NCBI RefSeq assembly: GCF_021735935.1
Contig: NZ_WMDZ01000001.1
Coordinates: 2,294,001 to 2,358,000, forward strand
Length of the DNA: 64,000 nucleotides
Direction: 5' to 3'
Source: Sulfitobacter sp. M39
GTDB taxonomy: Bacteria; Pseudomonadota; Alphaproteobacteria; Rhodobacterales; Rhodobacteraceae
Shown: positions 1 to 10,859 of the stretch, piece after piece
How positions within the stretch are numbered: position 1 is the stretch's first letter
Layout of the letters: each line of letters begins with the position of its first letter
Made by a program: the position numbers and the translations under genes
The notes under the pieces: generated by a model
Database searches by the model: none
Told to the model about the DNA's origin: nothing
The model's input: only the letters and a program-made list of their open reading frames with translations

Positions 1-179
1 TCATCGGGGCGGTGTCGACGGTGATGGCGGCTATGCTGGCATCGCCCATCGGGCTGATGTTCAACGGCACGATCACCCCGCTGATCGGCGCGGTACTGAC
101 GCTGGCGACGCTCGCCTTTGCGCTGATGCTGCTTCTGGCGCGGGTCAACCGGCAGGCGGCAGCAGACCCCGCGGAATAG
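1..179 (+). CDS. C-terminal end of an MFS (Bcr/CflA-like) multidrug efflux transporter, partial
   Basis: The open frame enters from the left edge and stops with TAG at 177-179. The 58 visible residues form two hydrophobic helices (about 1-20 and 27-48) joined by a short polar turn and followed by a charged cytoplasmic tail. The phrases ASPIGLMFNGT and LTLATLAFALML resemble the last two helices of 12-TM drug/H+ antiporters of the Bcr/CflA group. Substrate cannot be told from this fragment. The gene ends just before a strong bidirectional terminator shared with the convergent helicase gene. Seen: helices and stop. Inferred: family. Confidence 0.7.
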   Translation, partial: IGAVSTVMAAMLASPIGLMFNGTITPLIGAVLTLATLAFALMLLLARVNRQAAADPAE

Positions 180-283
180 GGCTGAGCGACCACGTGGTGG
201 CTGGTGGCGCCGGTTTCGCCCTTCGGGCGAGGATTTAGAGCCATTTGGAAGCGCGGACCATGGCGCTTTAGAGAGAGGTAACA

Positions 284-316
284 AAAAGGGGCACCGCTGA
301 TGGCGGTGCCCCTTTT
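284..316. terminator. Bidirectional rho-independent terminator
   Basis: A perfect 14-bp inverted repeat (284-297 pairing with 303-316) with a 5-nt loop. The stem is bounded by A4 on the left and T4 on the right, so a U-run follows the GC stem in both directions. It lies between the convergent MFS gene and the helicase gene and can stop both. Confidence 0.9.
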
Positions 317-340
317 GATCGTGCGTTGATACCTGCGCGC

Positions 341-1642
341 TTATGCGGCGCGCTGCCCGGCTGGCTTGCGACGACGCCGCGCGGCACCGGCGGGTTTACC
401 CGCACCGCCGCCATTGCCACCGCCCCCGTTGCCGCCACCGCCACCGGGGCGACCACCGCGACCACGACCGCGTCCGCCGCGACCCTTTGGCTTGGCGGGT
501 TCGTCAATCGCTTCCCACGGACGGCCGGAGGCCACGGGGATCGAGATTTTCATCGTCTTCTGGATATCTTTCAGCTCGCCCATTTCATCCGGTGCGCAGA
601 AAGCGATCGCCGCCCCGTCTTTGCCCGCGCGTGCGGTCCGGCCGATACGGTGGACATAATTGTCGGGCACATTGGGCAGTTCGTAGTTGTAGACGTGCTT
701 CACATCGGGTATATCCAGACCGCGGGCGGCGACATCCGTTGCCACCAGCACAGTGACCTCGCCTTTCTTGAAGGATTCGATGGCGCGGTCCCGCTGACCC
801 TGGCTTTTGTTGCCATGGATCGATGCCGCTTTGAAACCGGCTTTGACCAGATCCTTCATCAGCTTTTCACAGCCGTGTTTGGTCCGCCCGAACACCAGGG
901 CGCGTTCCTCGGTGTGTTTGCCAAGCAGTTCGATCAGCAGGGATTTCTTTTCCGCCTTGGCGATGAAATGCACCTCTTGAGTGATCTTGTCCGCCGCCTT
1001 GCCCGGAGGCGAGACTTCGATGCGGATCGGGCTGTTGAGGTAGCTGTTGGCGATCTCGTTCATCAGTTTCGGCATGGTTGCCGAAAAGAGCATCGTCTGA
1101 CGCTCTTTCGGCAGCACCGCCGCAATCTTGCGCAGATCGTGGATAAAGCCCATGTCGAGCATCTGGTCCGCTTCATCAAGCACAAGGAAAGTGGTCTTGT
1201 GCAAAAGCACCGCGCGGCGGTCCATCAGGTCCAGCAAGCGCCCGGGTGTGGCCACCAGCAGGTCGACGCCGCGCTCCATCCGTTTGATCTGCGGGTTGAT
1301 CGACTGGCCGCCGACAATCATCATGGTTTTCAGCTGGGTGCCTTCGCAGAACCCCTTGAGGTTTTCCATGATCTGGTTGGCCAGTTCGCGGGTCGGGGCC
1401 AGCACCAGCCCGCGCACGGTGCGCGGCTCGGGGCGGGCTTCGCGTTCCAGCATCTGGGCCACCAGCGGAATACCGAAGGCGGCGGTCTTGCCGGTGCCGG
1501 TCTGCGCCAGCCCCATCACGTCGCGGCCATTCATCCCGTGGGGGATCGCCTGTTTCTGGATCGGGGTCGGATCGGTCATACCCATGTTGGTCAAGGCTTT
1601 GACCAGACGGCGCGGCAGGCCCATCATTTCAAAATCGCTCAT
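341..1642 (-). CDS. DEAD-box ATP-dependent RNA helicase (RhlE-like)
   Basis: A 433-residue RNA-dependent ATPase that unwinds short RNA duplexes, probably in ribosome assembly or mRNA turnover, often cold-induced in this family. Visible motifs include AQTGTGKT (Walker A, about 46-53), PTRELA (83-88), TPGR (132-135), DEAD (156-159), SAT (187-189) and the helicase C-terminal HRIGRTARAG. A basic Gly/Arg-rich tail (about the last 50 residues, RGG-like) would bind RNA nonspecifically. The frame opens further upstream (to 1696), but the start at 1642 gives the usual helicase N-terminus beginning MSDFEMMGL. It is monocistronic, ending at the bidirectional terminator. RhlE is the best subfamily guess. 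Confidence 0.93.
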   Translation of the reverse strand: MSDFEMMGLPRRLVKALTNMGMTDPTPIQKQAIPHGMNGRDVMGLAQTGTGKTAAFGIPLVAQMLEREARPEPRTVRGLVLAPTRELANQIMENLKGFCEGTQLKTMMIVGGQSINPQIKRMERGVDLLVATPGRLLDLMDRRAVLLHKTTFLVLDEADQMLDMGFIHDLRKIAAVLPKERQTMLFSATMPKLMNEIANSYLNSPIRIEVSPPGKAADKITQEVHFIAKAEKKSLLIELLGKHTEERALVFGRTKHGCEKLMKDLVKAGFKAASIHGNKSQGQRDRAIESFKKGEVTVLVATDVAARGLDIPDVKHVYNYELPNVPDNYVHRIGRTARAGKDGAAIAFCAPDEMGELKDIQKTMKISIPVASGRPWEAIDEPAKPKGRGGRGRGRGGRPGGGGGNGGGGNGGGAGKPAGAARRRRKPAGQRAA

Positions 1643-1959
1643 CGTTTTGTCGTCTTTCCGCGGGATGCGGGGCAATGCCCCTTCCCGCCATAGCAATCAC
1701 GCGGGCCCTGTCGATGCAGGGAAACCGCGAGGGACGCAAAGCAGATCGCAGGGGGCGGCCTAGTGCCAACACCCTGTCTGTTGCGCTTGGCCCCACGCGT
1801 GATTTTGGGAACATCGGCGGCCTTTTGTTCAACTCTCATAAGACGCGACGATTTTAGGTCGACGGGTCAAGGGCTGGTCTGCTCACGCGGCAGAAGGCAT
1901 CGCTTGCGCCCCAGATGGGCTGTTTGGGCGGCAAAGTCAACGGTGCTGTGAAAGATAGC
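1643..1959. other. Intergenic region upstream of the helicase gene
   Basis: 317 bases between the helicase start and the stop of the AbrB-like membrane protein, both on the minus strand. It must hold the helicase promoter and a long 5' leader. Short open frames here lack recognisable features and are not called. No clear hairpin terminator for the upstream gene was seen. Confidence 0.4.
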
Positions 1960-3003
1960 CTAGCGCGGAGTGCTGCGCGCCAGCATCAAGGGCAGCACAG
2001 CGCTGAGGATGAACAGGCGCATCATGTGGCAGGCGGCGACGAAACCGGGGCTGATCCCCAGCACGCTGCCCATAGCGATCATTGTCTCGAACCCGCCGGG
2101 CGCAAAGGCCACGAGGATATGCGCCAGCGGCATGCCAAGCGCCATGGCGACTGGGATCGCCCCCAGTAGTGCCAACCCCACGGCAAGGCAGGTGACCGCA
2201 AGCCCGGCCGCGAGCCCCTTGGTCAGATCGTCAAGCCGCACGCCGGAGAACCGCGTGCCGATCAAGGCCCCGAGCACCACATAGGCGGGCATCACCAGCC
2301 ACAGGGGCAGCACACCGGGGGCGAGCCCTGTCACATGCGCAAGCGATGACACCAGCATCGGCCCGATCAACATCGGTGCGGGCACCCGGATGCGCCCCAG
2401 CAGCACCCCTGCCCCGACGGATAGCACCGCCATCACCAGCAATGTCACGCCGCCCATAACGGGGCCGTCGGGCACGATGGACCCGCCCAGATCAACCCCC
2501 ATCGCCAGCGCGACAAAGGGCACCACCAGCGTGAGCGACAACAGCCGCACCGACTGCGTGGTCGAGATGCGCACCACATTATCCCCGCCATCGGCCGCCA
2601 TCGCCAGCACAAAGCTGAGGTGTCCGGGGGCCGAAGCCAGCAGTGCTGCACGACGGTCAAAGCCAAAGAACCGCGCCAGCAGCCACCGGCTGAGCACCAG
2701 CATCGCCCAGACCAGCACGGCCATCACGACAAAAGCCAGCGGCCAGCGCAGCATGGCATCGACCGCATTCTGGTCAAACCCTGCCCCCACCGACAGGCCA
2801 ATGACGACAAAGCAGATGTTGCGCAGCGGCAGCGACACCCCCATGCGCCCGCCCGCCAGACCGGCCAGCGACACCAGCACCGCAGGCCCCAGCAGCATGT
2901 AGATCGGCGCGTTCAGCAGCCAGCCGAGACCGGCCCCCACCGCGCCGATAAAGACGGTGAAAACGGTCGTAAGCGTATCAGAGGGGGGGCGCGGCCATTT
3001 CAT
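1960..3003 (-). CDS. AbrB-family (ammonia monooxygenase-like) integral membrane protein
   Basis: 347 residues, almost wholly hydrophobic, with about ten membrane helices in two similar halves (roughly 10-165 and 190-340). This matches the AbrB-duplication membrane family, which is sometimes misnamed putative ammonia monooxygenase or regulator. Gly-rich helix starts such as LLGPAVLVSLAGLAGG and PMLIGPMLVSSLAHVTG in equivalent places of each half support the internal duplication. The function of the family is not established; a transporter is the likeliest role. It is transcribed away from the DMT gene at 3138, with a 134-bp shared upstream region. Confidence 0.8.
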   Translation of the reverse strand: MKWPRPPSDTLTTVFTVFIGAVGAGLGWLLNAPIYMLLGPAVLVSLAGLAGGRMGVSLPLRNICFVVIGLSVGAGFDQNAVDAMLRWPLAFVVMAVLVWAMLVLSRWLLARFFGFDRRAALLASAPGHLSFVLAMAADGGDNVVRISTTQSVRLLSLTLVVPFVALAMGVDLGGSIVPDGPVMGGVTLLVMAVLSVGAGVLLGRIRVPAPMLIGPMLVSSLAHVTGLAPGVLPLWLVMPAYVVLGALIGTRFSGVRLDDLTKGLAAGLAVTCLAVGLALLGAIPVAMALGMPLAHILVAFAPGGFETMIAMGSVLGISPGFVAACHMMRLFILSAVLPLMLARSTPR

Positions 3004-3137
3004 ACGCTTGTGCTAGCAGTTGCTCCCTGCCGCCACCAGCCCCGTCACGGGATGCACCGCGAGGCTTGCACATCCCCCGACAAAGGGACATGCATCCCCT
3101 GACGGAATTTTAGAACGATTGTATGAAGGAATAGGAT

Positions 3138-4007
3138 ATGGACAATCTGCGCGGCGCTTTGATCATGGTGCTGTCGATGTTGGGCTTTGCCATTGAGGAC
3201 ATGTTCATCAAGCTGATCGGGACGGATATCCCGATCGGGCAGATTATCTTTATGCTCGGGACCGGTGGCGCGCTCTGCTATGGTGCGATGGTGGTGATGA
3301 AGGGCGAACCGTTGATGGATCGCGCGATGCTGACCCGCCCGATCTTGCTGCGCGCCTTGGGCGAGATTGTCGGCACATTGGGGTTTGTATCGGCCATTGT
3401 GCTGACACCGATTTCTTCTGCCTCGGCCATTTTGCAGGCGACACCGCTGGTGGTGACCCTTGGTGCCGCGCTGTTTCTGGGCGATCCCGTCGGCTGGCGC
3501 CGGTGGAGCGCTATTCTGGTTGGTATGCTGGGCGTCTTGCTGGTGATCCGCCCTGGGATGGACAGCTTTCAGGCGCTGTCCCTGCTGGCGGTTCTGGGGG
3601 TGCTGGGGCTGTCCTTGCGCGATCTGGCGACGCGGCGGGTGCCGAAATCGACCTCTACGTTCCAGCTCTCGTTCCTTGCGTTTCTGGCGCTGGTCCCTGC
3701 GAGCCTGCTGTACATGCTGGGCACGGGCACGGCCTTTGCGCCGATGTCGGGGGTTCAATGGCTGTTCATGGGGGCCGCACTGACAACCGGCATGGTCGCC
3801 TATTACGGCATCGTCGCGGCGATGCGCATCGGCGAGATCAGCTTTGTCACACCGTTCCGCTATGCGCGCCTGCTGTTCGCAATGGTTGTGGGCATTACGA
3901 TCTTTGGCGAACGCCCCGATTTGCTGACCTATGTTGGCGCAACCATCATTGTTGCCTCGGGCATCTATACGGTATGGCGTGAGCGAAAGGTCAAAGAACA
4001 GGCCTGA
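3138..4007 (+). CDS. DMT-superfamily (EamA) transporter
   Basis: 289 residues with ten predicted membrane helices arranged as two EamA repeats (about 5-140 and 150-285). The conserved turn after helix 3-4, with SASAILQATPLVVTLGAALFL, is typical of drug/metabolite transporters. The N-terminus carries the acidic pair IEDMFIKL seen in Roseobacter EamA proteins. Substrate is unknown; exporters of amino acids or metabolites predominate in this family. The start ATG at 3138 follows a GAAGGA-type ribosome site. Enolase lies 69 bp downstream on the same strand, possibly co-transcribed. Confidence 0.87.
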   Translation: MDNLRGALIMVLSMLGFAIEDMFIKLIGTDIPIGQIIFMLGTGGALCYGAMVVMKGEPLMDRAMLTRPILLRALGEIVGTLGFVSAIVLTPISSASAILQATPLVVTLGAALFLGDPVGWRRWSAILVGMLGVLLVIRPGMDSFQALSLLAVLGVLGLSLRDLATRRVPKSTSTFQLSFLAFLALVPASLLYMLGTGTAFAPMSGVQWLFMGAALTTGMVAYYGIVAAMRIGEISFVTPFRYARLLFAMVVGITIFGERPDLLTYVGATIIVASGIYTVWRERKVKEQA

Positions 4008-4070
4008 ACACTTTCCATCCTCCCCCCGGCGCGCTAAACCGCTGCGCAATTGTCATCTGCAAAAGGATAG

Positions 4071-5354
<1,284 letters not shown>

Positions 5355-5388
5355 TCACGGGGGGCAGTTCGCCCCGCCCGAAAATACG

Positions 5389-5419
5389 AAAGCGCGCCCG
5401 ATCAAGGCGCGCTTTTTTT
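5389..5419 (+). terminator. Rho-independent terminator of eno
   Basis: 10-bp perfect stem (5389-5398 with 5406-5415), 7-nt loop, followed by a seven-T run at 5413-5419. It sits between eno and the convergent repeat-protein gene. The A-run on the other side is short, so it mainly serves eno. Confidence 0.9.
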
Positions 5420-5443
5420 ATGCTTCCGGTGTCTCGTACGACG

Positions 5444-6124
5444 TCAGCTTTGAATCTGACGCAACAGGCCCGACTTGGTAAAGCCGACACGGATCATATC
5501 CGTGTCACTTTTCAGCATCGGCATCTTGATCTGAATCGTCCGCGGCTGCGCCCCAAAGGCGACGTTCATCCGGATGGTGGCCACGAATTTTCCTTGCGTC
5601 GACGGGCGCACGTCTTCGATCATACCGACGACTTCGCGGTCGGTGGTCATGACCGTAGCGCCCAATGCCGCCGTGATCGGGACAGAGGCCGCGGCGCGGG
5701 TCACATCGCCGCTGACACTGCGCGATACTGCGGCAGTCGTGCTGCCAGGTGTTCCGCTGTTGTCGGTCGTCGTGCCGCCGCCGCTGCTGGACCCGCCGGT
5801 GCTGCCGACACCCACGCCAACGCCCGCAACAGAATCCCCGCCAACCGAGGCCCCGACACCAGCGCCCACACCGCCGAGAGAGGCACCAGCGCCCGCATCA
5901 GCAACCGAACCGCCACCGACAGAGGCACCCGCCCCCGCGCCGACGCTGCCTGCGCCCACACCAACACCGACATCCGCCGCGGACCCGTGGCCGACGCTGG
6001 CCCCTACGCCTGCGCCAATACCGCCCACACTGGCACCGACGCCCACATCCAGCGCAAAAGCCGACGTGGCGATGAATACCGTTGCAACCGAAGCTGCGGC
6101 GTTTTTAAGAAACATACTCGTCAT
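5444..6124 (-). CDS. Secreted Gly/Ala/Val/Ser-repeat protein with a C-terminal PRC-barrel-like domain
   Basis: 226 residues. Residues 1-24 look like a Sec signal peptide ending AFA. Residues about 25-112 are nearly all Gly, Val, Ala, Ser and Asp in a loose repeat of roughly 22-24 residues built around GVGASVGG. A Ser/Gly/Thr linker follows. The last 85 or so residues (VMTTDREVVGMIEDVRP onward) resemble a PRC-barrel-like beta fold. The frame opens to 6226, but the ATG at 6124 has an AGGAGA ribosome site at the right distance; the in-frame ATG six bases earlier is too close to it. No function is known; envelope or surface role is inferred from the signal peptide. Confidence 0.72.
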   Translation of the reverse strand: MTSMFLKNAAASVATVFIATSAFALDVGVGASVGGIGAGVGASVGHGSAADVGVGVGAGSVGAGAGASVGGGSVADAGAGASLGGVGAGVGASVGGDSVAGVGVGVGSTGGSSSGGGTTTDNSGTPGSTTAAVSRSVSGDVTRAAASVPITAALGATVMTTDREVVGMIEDVRPSTQGKFVATIRMNVAFGAQPRTIQIKMPMLKSDTDMIRVGFTKSGLLRQIQS

Positions 6125-6458
6125 GGTCATTCTCCTTTTGAAAAGGAACGGCGCAAGCAAAGCCCCCACTTTCTGCGCCACCGTTCTGAGGTAGTACAAT
6201 TCATGGTAGAACCGCTCTGCTCCCAAGCAAGGAAACAGACTGTTTACGGAACGCCGATGTGCAACCGGGCAACAGCCCTTTGCCGCGCCGGAGACCCACG
6301 GCGCGTAGCTAACCTATTCGGGAGAAACGAAGAATACGCACGACCATAGCGCGAAATGCTAACAGGCGACTCAGGCCACGACACGTCCTGTCCAGCGAAA
6401 AACGCAGGTCACAGGGGGTGACGATACGCTGGCGCAACATCCATCAAAGGGCCTTATT
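6125..6458. other. Intergenic region upstream of the repeat protein
   Basis: 334 bases between the start of the secreted repeat protein and the stop of anmK, both on the minus strand. It should contain the repeat-protein promoter and the anmK 3' end. No convincing small gene, hairpin terminator or known regulatory motif was seen. Confidence 0.4.
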
Positions 6459-7604
6459 CTAAACGCTGATCGCCTCGGTCGGCATGCTCACGGTGCCGCC
6501 CCCGACCGCAGCCCGCACCCCCGTGGTGCCGGGGCAAGAGGTCGGCAGCCCGCGCGCCACCCGCACGGCAAGATATCCGAACGCCTGCGCCTCCAGCATA
6601 TCACCGTCCAGCCCGATCTCTTCTATCGGCATGACCGGACAATCCAGACTGACGCTGAGCATCTTCATCAACACAGGGTTGTGCCGCCCGCCCCCGGTGA
6701 CCAGCACACGATCGGGCAAACGCGGACAATGCTGCATTGCTTCGGCCACGCCAGCGGCACACATGGCCGTCAGCGTCGCGGCGGCGTCGGCGTCCGACAG
6801 TTCGGTCACCAGCGCGACCATCTCGTCAAAATCGTTCCGGTCCAGCGACTTGGGGGGCATCCGTGCGAAATAGGGCTCGGCCAGAAACAGCTCGAGCGCG
6901 CCGGTCTCTACCTGCCCGCGCGACGCGGTCTTGCCGCCCTCGTCAAAGGGCAACCCCAGACGCGCCTGCATCAGATCGTTAATGGGCGCGTTGGCGGGCC
7001 CCGTGTCGAACGCCAGCAGCGCGCCGTCTGTCTCGGGCAAGGGGATCGCCGGATCCACCCAGGTCAGGTTCCCCACCCCGCCAAGGTTCAAAAAGGCCAC
7101 CGGCCCCGTCAGCCCGGCATAGCGGGCACAGGCGTGGTGAAAGAAGGGGGCGAGCGGTGCTCCTTCGCCCCCCAGATGCACATCGGCGCTGCGGAAATCC
7201 CAAACCACGGGCAGCCCCAGATGATCCGCCAGCGCGGCACCGTCGCCCACCTGCAACGTCCCCTGCATGCGCGGCGCATGGGCCAGCGTCTGCCCGTGAA
7301 AACCGATCAGATCCACGTCGGCATACGCGCCTAGGGCATCGATATGCGCTGCCTCGACCACCTGCGTCGCCGCCGCCACCTCTGGCCCTGACCATTTGCC
7401 GAAAGCGGCCGCGATGGTGCGGCGTTCCTCGGCTGAATAACTGCGGTAGCTCGACGTGCCGAAGCCCATGATATCACGGCCGTCCGTCTCGATCACCGCA
7501 ACGTCCACCCCGTCGAGCGAGGTGCCGCTCATCGCGCCTGCGGCCCGCAGCGGGCCTGTTTTCGCGATCCGTGTCGGGGTTCTTGCCCCTTGGGCCTTAT
7601 TCAT
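6459..7604 (-). CDS. anmK: Anhydro-N-acetylmuramic acid kinase
   Basis: Phosphorylates and opens 1,6-anhydro-MurNAc released during cell-wall turnover, giving MurNAc-6-phosphate in the peptidoglycan recycling pathway. 381 residues, usual length. The signature [14 protein letters not shown] lies near the N-terminus, with later [29 protein letters not shown] and VTGGGRHNP segments of the sugar-kinase fold. The frame opens to 7676 and would overlap tyrS, so the ATG at 7604 with an AAGGAAA site is chosen. It is divergent from tyrS, 65 bp apart. nagZ, another recycling enzyme, is at 19717. Confidence 0.95.
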   Translation of the reverse strand: MNKAQGARTPTRIAKTGPLRAAGAMSGTSLDGVDVAVIETDGRDIMGFGTSSYRSYSAEERRTIAAAFGKWSGPEVAAATQVVEAAHIDALGAYADVDLIGFHGQTLAHAPRMQGTLQVGDGAALADHLGLPVVWDFRSADVHLGGEGAPLAPFFHHACARYAGLTGPVAFLNLGGVGNLTWVDPAIPLPETDGALLAFDTGPANAPINDLMQARLGLPFDEGGKTASRGQVETGALELFLAEPYFARMPPKSLDRNDFDEMVALVTELSDADAAATLTAMCAAGVAEAMQHCPRLPDRVLVTGGGRHNPVLMKMLSVSLDCPVMPIEEIGLDGDMLEAQAFGYLAVRVARGLPTSCPGTTGVRAAVGGGTVSMPTEAISV

Positions 7605-7669
7605 GGCCTTTTCCTTTGTCTGCTCAGCACCTATAGAGTGCACCACCACCCAAGCTGAGGGCAAGCACC

Positions 7670-8920
7670 ATGACATACCACCCCAAATCCGATTTCATCC
7701 GCATCATGATGGAGCGCGGCTTTCTCGCCGATTGTACGGACTATCAGGGCCTTGATGACGCGCTGATGAACGGGGCTGTGCCTGCCTATATCGGCTATGA
7801 CGCGACAGCGAAATCCCTTCATGTGGGGCATCTGATGAATATCATGGTGCTGCGCTGGTTGCAGAAATGCGGCGGCAAACCGATCACCCTGATGGGCGGC
7901 GGCACCACCAAAGTGGGCGACCCGTCCTTCCGGTCGGATGAACGCCCCCTGCTCGACAATGCCGCCATCGACGCCAATATCGCCGGCATGCAGCAGGTGT
8001 TCGAGAAATACCTGAGTTACGGTGACGGCGACAACGATGCAATCATGCTGAACAATGCCGAATGGCTGGACAATCTGAACTACCTCGAATTCCTGCGCGA
8101 CATCGGGCGGCATTTCAGCGTTAACCGGATGCTGTCGTTTGAAAGCGTCAAATCCCGCCTAGATCGGGAACAGTCGCTGTCCTTCCTCGAATTCAACTAC
8201 ATGATCCTGCAGGCCTATGACTTCCTTGAGCTGAACCGCCGCTATGGCTGTTTGCTGCAGATGGGCGGCTCGGATCAATGGGGGAATATCGTCAACGGGA
8301 TCGACCTGACCCGCCGCGTGCTGGATCAAGAGATTTTCGGCCTCACCACACCCCTGCTCACCACCAGCGATGGCCGCAAAATGGGCAAATCCCAGGGCGG
8401 CGCGATCTGGCTGAACGGGGACATGCTGTCGCCTTACGAGTTCTGGCAGTTCTGGCGCAACACCACCGATGCGGACACGGGCAAGTTCCTCAAGATCTTC
8501 ACCGAGCTGCCGGTCGAGGAATGCGACCGTCTGGGGGCGTTGGAAGGCTCTGACATCAACGCGGCCAAAATTATCCTCGCGAACGAGGTCACGACCCTGC
8601 TGCACGGTGCCGAAGCGGCCAAGACCGCCGAAGCCACGGCGCGCGAAGTGTTTGAAAAAGGCGGTGTCGGCGATGACCTGCCCACCCTGACGCTCAGCGC
8701 CGAGGATATCGGCGATGGCATCTCTATCGTGCAGTTGATCGTGAAATCCGGTCTGGCCGGTTCGGGCAAAGAGGCAAAGCGTCTGATCACCGAAAACGGT
8801 GCCCGCTATAATGACGAACCGCTGACAGACGCAGGCCTGATGGTTGATGCCGCCACGCTGGCCACACCGATCAAGCTTAGCGCGGGCAAGAAACGCCACG
8901 CGCTGGTACAACTGGGCTAA
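7670..8920 (+). CDS. tyrS: Tyrosine--tRNA ligase
   Basis: Class I aminoacyl-tRNA synthetase charging tRNA-Tyr in the cytosol. 416 residues, standard for the bacterial TyrS type. The HIGH-type motif is HVGH (51-54), and the KMSKS-type motif reads KMGKS (in [10 protein letters not shown]). The [13 protein letters not shown] segment is the tyrosine/adenylate site. The C-terminal 65 residues are an S4 RNA-binding domain ([13 protein letters not shown]). The upstream neighbour anmK is divergent; the convergent ABC-F gene begins its stop 43 bp downstream. Confidence 0.98.
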   Translation: MTYHPKSDFIRIMMERGFLADCTDYQGLDDALMNGAVPAYIGYDATAKSLHVGHLMNIMVLRWLQKCGGKPITLMGGGTTKVGDPSFRSDERPLLDNAAIDANIAGMQQVFEKYLSYGDGDNDAIMLNNAEWLDNLNYLEFLRDIGRHFSVNRMLSFESVKSRLDREQSLSFLEFNYMILQAYDFLELNRRYGCLLQMGGSDQWGNIVNGIDLTRRVLDQEIFGLTTPLLTTSDGRKMGKSQGGAIWLNGDMLSPYEFWQFWRNTTDADTGKFLKIFTELPVEECDRLGALEGSDINAAKIILANEVTTLLHGAEAAKTAEATAREVFEKGGVGDDLPTLTLSAEDIGDGISIVQLIVKSGLAGSGKEAKRLITENGARYNDEPLTDAGLMVDAATLATPIKLSAGKKRHALVQLG

Positions 8921-8963
8921 GCCCCCCCGCCATATGCGAAGGGGGCGGGTCGCCCTGTCCCCT

Positions 8964-10775
8964 TTAGCTTTCGGCTTTTTCTTCCAGCATCAGCCACTCG
9001 GCCTCTGCGTCCTGCAGCTTTTCATTCCGCTCGACCAAGGCATCGGTCGCTTTCTGGAATTTCACCGGATTGTCGGAATACAGCGTCGGGTCGCTCATCA
9101 ACTCTTCCAGTTTCGCGATTTCGGCTTCCAGTCGTTGCATTTCCGCAGGCAACGCCTCAAGCCGGTGCTTCTCGGTAAAGCTCAGGCCAGATTGCTGCGC
9201 CGCTTTGGGCTTTTCGGTTTTCACCCCGGGCTTTGATTTGGCAACAACGCTTTGGTCAAAATCATCCTGCTGGCGCTGCGCCAGATAATCCGTCCAACCG
9301 CCCGCATAGACAGTCGCCTTGCCGTCACCTTCCATCGCGATGGTGGTCGCGGCAACACGGTCAAGGAAGTCACGGTCGTGGCTGACCAGCAGCACGGTGC
9401 CATCATAGGTCGACAGCAACTCCTGCATCAGATCAAGGGTTTCGACGTCCAGATCGTTGGTCGGTTCATCAAGAACCAAGAGGTTGCTGGACCGCGCCAT
9501 GATCTTGGCCAGCAGCAACCGCGCCTTTTCCCCCCCCGACAAGGACCGCACGGGCGCACGGGCCTGGCCTTCGTCGAACAGGAATTCCTTCAGGTAACCA
9601 ACCACGTGTTTCGGCTGCCCGCGCACCAGAATCTGGTCCGCCTTACCCGATACACGCATTTCCGGATCGCCGGTCAGACTGTCCCAAAGCGACATATCGC
9701 CATCAAGCTGCGCGCGCGCCTGGTCGAACAGCGCGATCTCAAGATTGGTACCCTGTTTGATCTCGCCCCCGTCGGGCTGTTCTTTCCCGATCAGCATGTT
9801 CAGCAACGTCGTCTTGCCCACACCATTGGGCCCGACCAAGGCGATGCGATCACCCCGCTGGATCGTGATGTCAAAGGGGCGCAGAATCGTCTTGTCGCCA
9901 AAGGCCTTGGTGATGCCCATAGCCTCGACCACCTTGCGGCCGGACTTCGGACCCGCTTCCAGCGCCATGGCGGCGGTGCCCTGACGTTTGATCTGGCTGG
10001 CGCGTTCGGCCCGCAGGTCTTGCAGGGCGCGCACGCGGCCCTGGTTACGCTTGCGCCGCGCAGAAATGCCTTCGACTGCCCACCGTGCCTCCGCCTTGAT
10101 CTTGCGGTTCAGCTTGTGGCGCTGCATGTCCTCTTCTTCCCACATCTGGTCGCGCCAGGCCTCAAACCCGCCAAAACCGATATCCTGCCGACGCACAACA
10201 CCGCGGTCGACCCACAGCGTCGCACGTGTCAACTCGCGCAGAAACGCCCTATCGTGAGAGATAATTACAAAAGCGGCCCGCGTCGCTTTCAGCTCGTCTT
10301 CAAGCCAGCGGATCGCTTCGATATCCAGGTGGTTGGTCGGCTCGTCAAGCAACATCAGCTCGGGCTCGGAGGCCATCAAACGCGCCAATGCCGCGCGGCG
10401 ACGCTCCCCCCCGGATGCGGTGCTGACTGGGCGCGCGGGGTCGAACTTCAAGCCCTCTCCGGCGCGTTCGACCTTGTACATCTCGGATGGGTCCAGGCCA
10501 TGCGCTGCGAAATCGCCCAAAGTCTCGAATCCGGTCAGATCCGGGTCTTGCTCCATATAGCCCACCGAAACGCCGGGCCCGACGATCACGTCGCCGCTGT
10601 CGGCCTCGACCAATCCGGCCATGACCTTCATCAGAGTGGATTTACCTGACCCGTTCCGGCCTACCAGCGCCAGTCGGTCGCCGGATTGAACCACAAGGGA
10701 CATGTCTTCGAATACGGGATCGCCGCCGAATGTCAGCGAGATCTCGTTAACTTGTAAAAGGGGTGCGCGTGCCAT
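8964..10775 (-). CDS. ABC-F family ATPase (Uup-like)
   Basis: 603 residues with two ATP-binding cassettes and no membrane segments. Cassette 1 has GRNGSGKST and SGGERRR with LLLDEPTNHLD; cassette 2 has GPNGVGKTT and LSGGEKAR with LVLDEPTNDLD. A linker and a C-terminal Lys/Glu-rich coiled coil (about the last 80 residues) match Uup, which acts on ribosomes or DNA intermediates rather than transport. Uup is preferred over EttA because of the C-terminal coiled coil. It is in its own unit, with an 84-bp gap to the upstream olsB-like gene on the same strand. Confidence 0.92.
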   Translation of the reverse strand: MARAPLLQVNEISLTFGGDPVFEDMSLVVQSGDRLALVGRNGSGKSTLMKVMAGLVEADSGDVIVGPGVSVGYMEQDPDLTGFETLGDFAAHGLDPSEMYKVERAGEGLKFDPARPVSTASGGERRRAALARLMASEPELMLLDEPTNHLDIEAIRWLEDELKATRAAFVIISHDRAFLRELTRATLWVDRGVVRRQDIGFGGFEAWRDQMWEEEDMQRHKLNRKIKAEARWAVEGISARRKRNQGRVRALQDLRAERASQIKRQGTAAMALEAGPKSGRKVVEAMGITKAFGDKTILRPFDITIQRGDRIALVGPNGVGKTTLLNMLIGKEQPDGGEIKQGTNLEIALFDQARAQLDGDMSLWDSLTGDPEMRVSGKADQILVRGQPKHVVGYLKEFLFDEGQARAPVRSLSGGEKARLLLAKIMARSSNLLVLDEPTNDLDVETLDLMQELLSTYDGTVLLVSHDRDFLDRVAATTIAMEGDGKATVYAGGWTDYLAQRQQDDFDQSVVAKSKPGVKTEKPKAAQQSGLSFTEKHRLEALPAEMQRLEAEIAKLEELMSDPTLYSDNPVKFQKATDALVERNEKLQDAEAEWLMLEEKAES

Positions 10776-10859
10776 GACAGCCAGCTAGCGCCGCGCCGCG
10801 TCAGCGTCAATGACCCCTCTTCCAAATGGGCTAAAATCCTCGCCGAAGGCATGAAACTC

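Noticed and set aside
326-1693. 455-codon plus-strand open frame opposite the helicase gene
   Set aside because: It is the antisense shadow of a clear DEAD-box helicase with all motifs; high G+C gives long spurious frames.
5444-6124. Gly/Val repeats as a CRISPR-like or tandem DNA repeat array
   Set aside because: Repetition is at protein level in small residues with variable DNA; there are no regular direct repeats with spacers.
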